Source: Planctomycetota bacterium (lineage in GTDB: Bacteria > Planctomycetota > Planctomycetia > Pirellulales > Pirellulaceae). From it: DNA of 6,772 nucleotides. Position numbers and translations under genes: made by a program. Every line of letters starts with the position of its first letter. Positions within the stretch are counted from its first letter, which is position 1. This document shows positions 4,813 to 6,772 of the stretch, one piece after another. The stretch is taken from contig JAPLNJ010000487.1 of the NCBI GenBank assembly GCA_026692885.1, forward strand, positions 1 through 6,772, given 5' to 3'. The notes beneath the pieces are model-generated. The model worked only from the letters and a program-made list of their open reading frames with translations. It was not told the origin of the DNA and ran no database searches.

Positions 4813-4850
4813 CCGGTGGCGAGGTTCCTGCGGGGGGGCCTTGCCATCGG
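4813..4850 (+). other. Stem-loop in the gvpA-gvpC intergenic gap (possible attenuator or stabiliser)
   Basis: The 12-base arms CCGGTGGCGAGG and CCTTGCCATCGG pair at every position if the two G-U pairs are allowed, which holds only for + strand RNA. The 14-base loop carries a G7 run. It starts 31 bases after the gvpA stop. A loosely T-rich stretch (GGGTTTCGTTTT) begins 14 bases after the stem. In cyanobacteria gvpA transcripts greatly outnumber gvpA-gvpC transcripts, and a hairpin here would suit partial termination or 3'-end protection. No proper T-tract directly follows the stem. Confidence 0.45.
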
Positions 4851-4894
4851 CGGCTGACGGAACGGGTTTCGTTTTACTCAAGGGAGGCCAGTCC

Positions 4895-5302
4895 ATGCCA
4901 GTTTTTTCCGAACAAATCCAAGCCTTGTGCGATGCGGTCTTCTCCTCGAAGGTCGTGCGTGCGGCGGACGTGACGGAACTGAAGGCGGGAGCGCAGGAGT
5001 TTCTGCAGGAAGTCCGAGACACCCAACGCGAGACATTCGCGGAGCAAAAGGCGAATCTGGTAGCCAACTGCCAGACGCGTTCCGAGGACGTCGCGACGTT
5101 CCGCGATGGCGTGCGTCGCGAGCAACGCGCAGCCGCTGACCAGATGCAGCAGAAGCTTGATCAAAACCAGCAGGATCGTAAGCAGGCGGTCGAGACCATG
5201 CTGAAAGGCTTTGACCAAGTCCAACAGGCGTTTGCCGAACAATGTCAGGCCGCGACGCGGATCTGGCGTGAAATGAAGGAACGAAAAGTGGGCAACAGTT
5301 GA
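4895..5302 (+). CDS. gvpC: GvpC-like gas vesicle outer-surface protein
   Basis: This is a 135-residue, highly charged, glutamine-rich, almost entirely helical protein without membrane segments. The start ATG has AGGGAGG seven bases upstream. Aligning the sequence with itself at an offset of exactly 33 residues shows repeats. F-x3-VR-x2-QR occurs at residues 36-45 and 69-78, and residues 55-83 share 11 of 29 identities with 88-116 (L, N, Q, R, V, T, G, Q, A, A, Q). GvpC of cyanobacteria is built of 33-residue helical repeats that wrap around the GvpA ribs and strengthen the vesicle. The period, the composition and the position right after gvpA all fit. Sequence identity to cyanobacterial GvpC is not obvious by eye, so the name is an inference; a generic coiled-coil accessory Gvp protein is the alternative. 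The same frame is open for 55 codons beyond the TGA. Confidence 0.62.
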   Translation: MPVFSEQIQALCDAVFSSKVVRAADVTELKAGAQEFLQEVRDTQRETFAEQKANLVANCQTRSEDVATFRDGVRREQRAAADQMQQKLDQNQQDRKQAVETMLKGFDQVQQAFAEQCQAATRIWREMKERKVGNS

Positions 5303-5832
5303 GTCGCTTGTGACCGAACGCTGCGGGACTTCGGCAGATCCGACCTGATCGGCGGACAACTGGGCTATCGGGCCTCGCGGGCGGTGGACAACTATATCCA
5401 TTCCGTGGTGAAGACCGAAGAGAACATCTCCAAGGTCCTGGATGGACAACCGCGTCATCACGGCCTGTAAGTTCGGCTTGACGCGATCATACGACAAGTT
5501 CAACCGCTCGCGGCCCGAAGCCAACAACGTCCTGTTGGGGATTACTCAAAGAGCGTGTTTCTCTATTGGAGTTGAAAGGGAAGAGTCCATGGCCATCAAG
5601 ACTTCCGGATCTCTTGTCTCGTCTCTACGAGCGTCAGCCTTCCGTCGAGTCGCTTGCGATAGCCGTTCGTGGGCGTTGCGGGAGATTCGCACGTTGCGTA
5701 GCTTAGCCCTGCGCGGCCGGTATCGCATCTCGCCTCCGTCCGCCATCGATCACGTGCGTACAGGTCGACCGTAATTGGGATCCGGCGATCGGGATCCGGC
5801 ATTTTTTGGCCTTGAGTACAGGGAGGAGTCGC
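5303..5832 (+). other. 530-bp spacer inside the gvp operon with remnant-like frames
   Basis: No convincing intact gene is seen. Immediately after the gvpC-like TGA, the same frame runs 55 codons to a TAA at 5468-5470 and reads like protein (DFGRSDLIGGQLGYRASRAV, then DNYIHSVVKTEENISKVLD), but it has no early start codon. A 61-codon frame at 5589-5774 begins MAIKTSGSLVSSLRASAFRR behind AAGGGA. It could be a small arginine-rich gene, although its quality is poor. In a third frame, 5539-5660 gives LLKERVSLLELK and LPDLLSRLYERQPSVESLAI. This mixture of short protein-like pieces in three frames suggests a decayed gene. No known Gvp family was recognised. Confidence 0.4.
5777..5807 (+). repeat. Duplicated GGGATCCGGC followed by T6
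   Basis: GGGATCCGGC occurs at 5777-5786 and 5791-5800, separated by GATC. The two GGATCC cores can pair (6-bp stem, 8-base loop), and TTTTTT follows four bases later. It might be a weak intrinsic terminator before the next gvp gene, or merely a small tandem duplication. Confidence 0.35.
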
Positions 5833-6147
5833 ATGGCGACCCAAACGTTGAAGCATGCGACGTCCAGTTCTACACTTGCGGACGTGTTGGAACGGATCCT
5901 CGACAAGGGGGTCGTTATCGCTGGCGATATCAAGATTAAACTGGTGGACATCGAGCTCCTGACCATCCAGATCCGGCTGATGATTGCCTCCGTGGACAAG
6001 GCCAAGGAAATGGGCATGGACTGGTGGTCAAAAAACCCCCAATTCTGTTCACAAGGGGGCGGCCTGGAGAACCGTGACGAAATCGCCGCCCTGAATGCGC
6101 GCATCGCTCAGCTGGAAGCCAATCAGCGTCCCGTGGAAGCCAGTTGA
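5833..6147 (+). CDS. gvpJ: GvpA/GvpJ-family gas vesicle protein with a coiled-coil tail
   Basis: The gene encodes 104 residues and starts at an ATG behind GGGAGGAG. Residues ~13-60 form the GvpA-family core: STLADVLERILDKGVVIAGD, then IKIKLVDIELLTIQIRLMIA and SVDKAKEMGMDWW. The 'KGVVIAGD' and 'KAKEMG-DWW' forms are those I associate with GvpJ-like paralogues rather than the rib protein, which has 'KGIVIDAW'. After a linker with NPQFC and a glycine patch comes a helix typical of coiled coils (RDEIAALNARIAQLEANQ). GvpJ-type proteins are minor, essential assembly components, thought to act in nucleating or capping the vesicle. The exact letter (J, M or a second A) cannot be fixed by eye. It is separated from gvpC by 530 bp, more than expected within an operon. 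Confidence 0.85.
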   Translation: MATQTLKHATSSSTLADVLERILDKGVVIAGDIKIKLVDIELLTIQIRLMIASVDKAKEMGMDWWSKNPQFCSQGGGLENRDEIAALNARIAQLEANQRPVEAS

Positions 6148-6170
6148 GTAGGGTGTCAAGTGCAGCGCCG

Positions 6171-6299
6171 ATGCACCGACTGCCGGACGTTCGAAATCGT
6201 TTTGCGGAAGCCCTGGGAAACATTCCCCAAGTCGACGTGTATCGCTGCGGGGAACCGCGTGGCCTGGAGCGATTGACCGAATTGGGGCAGATCCCGTAG
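6171..6299 (+). CDS. Possible small ORF between two gvp genes (42 aa)
   Basis: An ATG at 6171 opens MHRLPDVRNRFAEALGNIPQ, then VDVYRCGEPRGLERLTEL, and ends at TAG 6297-6299. The frame also has a GTG at 6153 (48 residues). The residue pattern looks protein-like, but neither start has a convincing Shine-Dalgarno sequence. It fills most of the 192-bp gap between the gvpJ-like and TPR-like genes. It could be a small gvp accessory gene, the relic of a larger one, or a chance frame. No family was recognised. Confidence 0.25.
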   Translation: MHRLPDVRNRFAEALGNIPQVDVYRCGEPRGLERLTELGQIP

Positions 6300-6339
6300 G
6301 GACCGCGCTGTCAACCATCTTTTGACCGGAGAGCAAACC

Positions 6340-6654
6340 ATGAGCATCGTGATCGAAGAAACCAGCGAATCGGATGTATTCTTGCCGACGCCCTTGGCCC
6401 CCTTGGAGTCATCGCAGGCAAAACCGATCGACACGCCCTCGCCGATTCTGAGTCGTCTGCTCCGGATGGCCGATGGCTACCGCAGCAGCGGATCACCGAA
6501 ACAGGCCATCGAGATGTACTTTGAGTTGGCCGAACGGAATGCAGAGTCCCTGGCGGGACGGCAGGCTTGTGATCGACTGGTGAAGATCGCCGAAGAATAC
6601 GAACAGCAAGGCTTGGCACGCCAGGCCCGCAGCATCTACGAACGCCTGCTGTGA
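6340..6654 (+). CDS. Small TPR-like protein in the gvp operon
   Basis: The gene encodes 104 residues. The ATG at 6340 follows CGGAGA eight bases upstream. The first ~35 residues are acidic and proline-rich (VFLPTPLAPLESS), probably disordered. From residue ~38 the sequence forms paired helices with tetratricopeptide spacing: LLRMADGYRSSGSPKQAIEM then YFELAERN, and RLVKIAEEYEQQGLARQARS ending IYERLL. The 'A--Y---G---QA---Y' signature occurs twice. TPR repeats bind other proteins, so this may be a chaperone or scaffold for Gvp assembly; that is inference from its place 16 bases before the next GvpA-family gene. It could equally be a regulator. No membrane segment or signal peptide is present. 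Confidence 0.8.
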   Translation: MSIVIEETSESDVFLPTPLAPLESSQAKPIDTPSPILSRLLRMADGYRSSGSPKQAIEMYFELAERNAESLAGRQACDRLVKIAEEYEQQGLARQARSIYERLL

Positions 6655-6670
6655 GCAGAAAGGCTAGCCG

Positions 6671-6772
6671 ATGTCTGGGAGCGTGGTGCGGATGTCTGAC
6701 GTCGAAGAGCACATCTCGTTGTGCGAGACGCTGGATCGGGTCCTGAACAAGGGCGTCGTGATTGCGGGCGAG
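6671..6772 (+). CDS. Third GvpA/J-family gas vesicle gene, cut by the window end
   Basis: The ATG at 6671 has AAAGG seven bases upstream, and 34 codons are visible: MSGSVVRMSDVEEHISLCET followed by LDRVLNKGVVIAGE. The 'LDRVL-KGVVIAGE' block is the start of the GvpA-family core domain, in the form I associate with GvpJ or GvpS-like paralogues. A second ATG at 6692 (MSDVEEH) lacks a ribosome site. The subfamily cannot be decided without the missing C-terminal part. Close spacing to the TPR-like gene (16 bases) indicates the same transcript. Confidence 0.85.
   Translation, partial: MSGSVVRMSDVEEHISLCETLDRVLNKGVVIAGE

Noticed and set aside
4874..5527. A 217-codon - strand frame opposite the gvpC-like gene
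   Set aside because: It is an antisense shadow; its leucine-rich reading mirrors the glutamine- and lysine-rich codons of the real gene, and there is no convincing ribosome site.
1..6772. tRNA, rRNA or CRISPR features
   Set aside because: No cloverleaf-like segment with a TTCGAATC-type T-loop, no rRNA motif and no regularly spaced short repeats were seen on either strand.

Overview
The window joins two different regions. The right third (about 4.4 to 6.77 kb, + strand) is the start of a gas vesicle (gvp) operon. The left part (1 to about 3.96 kb, all on the - strand) is a dense run of short, mostly uncharacterised genes, several of them broken. The DNA is GC-rich. Several left-hand proteins resemble hypothetical families that I associate from memory with planctomycete genomes (PAEIWIGG-type, VINLYGG-type, MGLTINY-type, DUF6117-like). 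A planctomycete-like host is therefore my best guess, but it is inference and rests on no database search.

Left region, read leftwards from 3955: a 5'-truncated relic of a ComM/YifB (Mg-chelatase-like) gene; a 114-aa gene of unknown function; a truncated MGLTINY-type gene lying between two copies of a ~60-bp palindromic repeat; a DUF6117-like gene; a two-module fusion gene that carries an internally deleted copy of the PAEIWIGG-type protein; two small overlapping genes; an intact 182-aa PAEIWIGG-type paralogue; a short VINLYGG-type gene broken by one extra G in a G4 run; and a gene running off the left edge. Overlaps and good Shine-Dalgarno sequences suggest one co-transcribed set. The damage (truncation, frameshift, deletion and fusion) suggests a decaying accessory island.

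The junction (3956-4563) holds no intact gene. It contains a 97-bp MITE-like element (21-bp inverted repeats, TAA duplication), two long G-runs, an 11-bp palindrome, and an excellent sigma-54 promoter about 100 bp before gvpA.

Right region: gvpA (structural rib protein, near-canonical); a stem-loop; a helical 135-aa protein whose residues repeat with an exact 33-residue period, the hallmark of GvpC; a 530-bp spacer of decayed-looking sequence; a GvpA/J-family paralogue with a coiled-coil tail; a small TPR-like protein; and the start of a third GvpA/J-family gene cut by the window end. GvpA would form the vesicle wall, the GvpC-like protein would stiffen its outer face, and the paralogues are probably minor assembly or nucleation proteins. 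The sigma-54 promoter suggests activator-controlled (enhancer-dependent) buoyancy.
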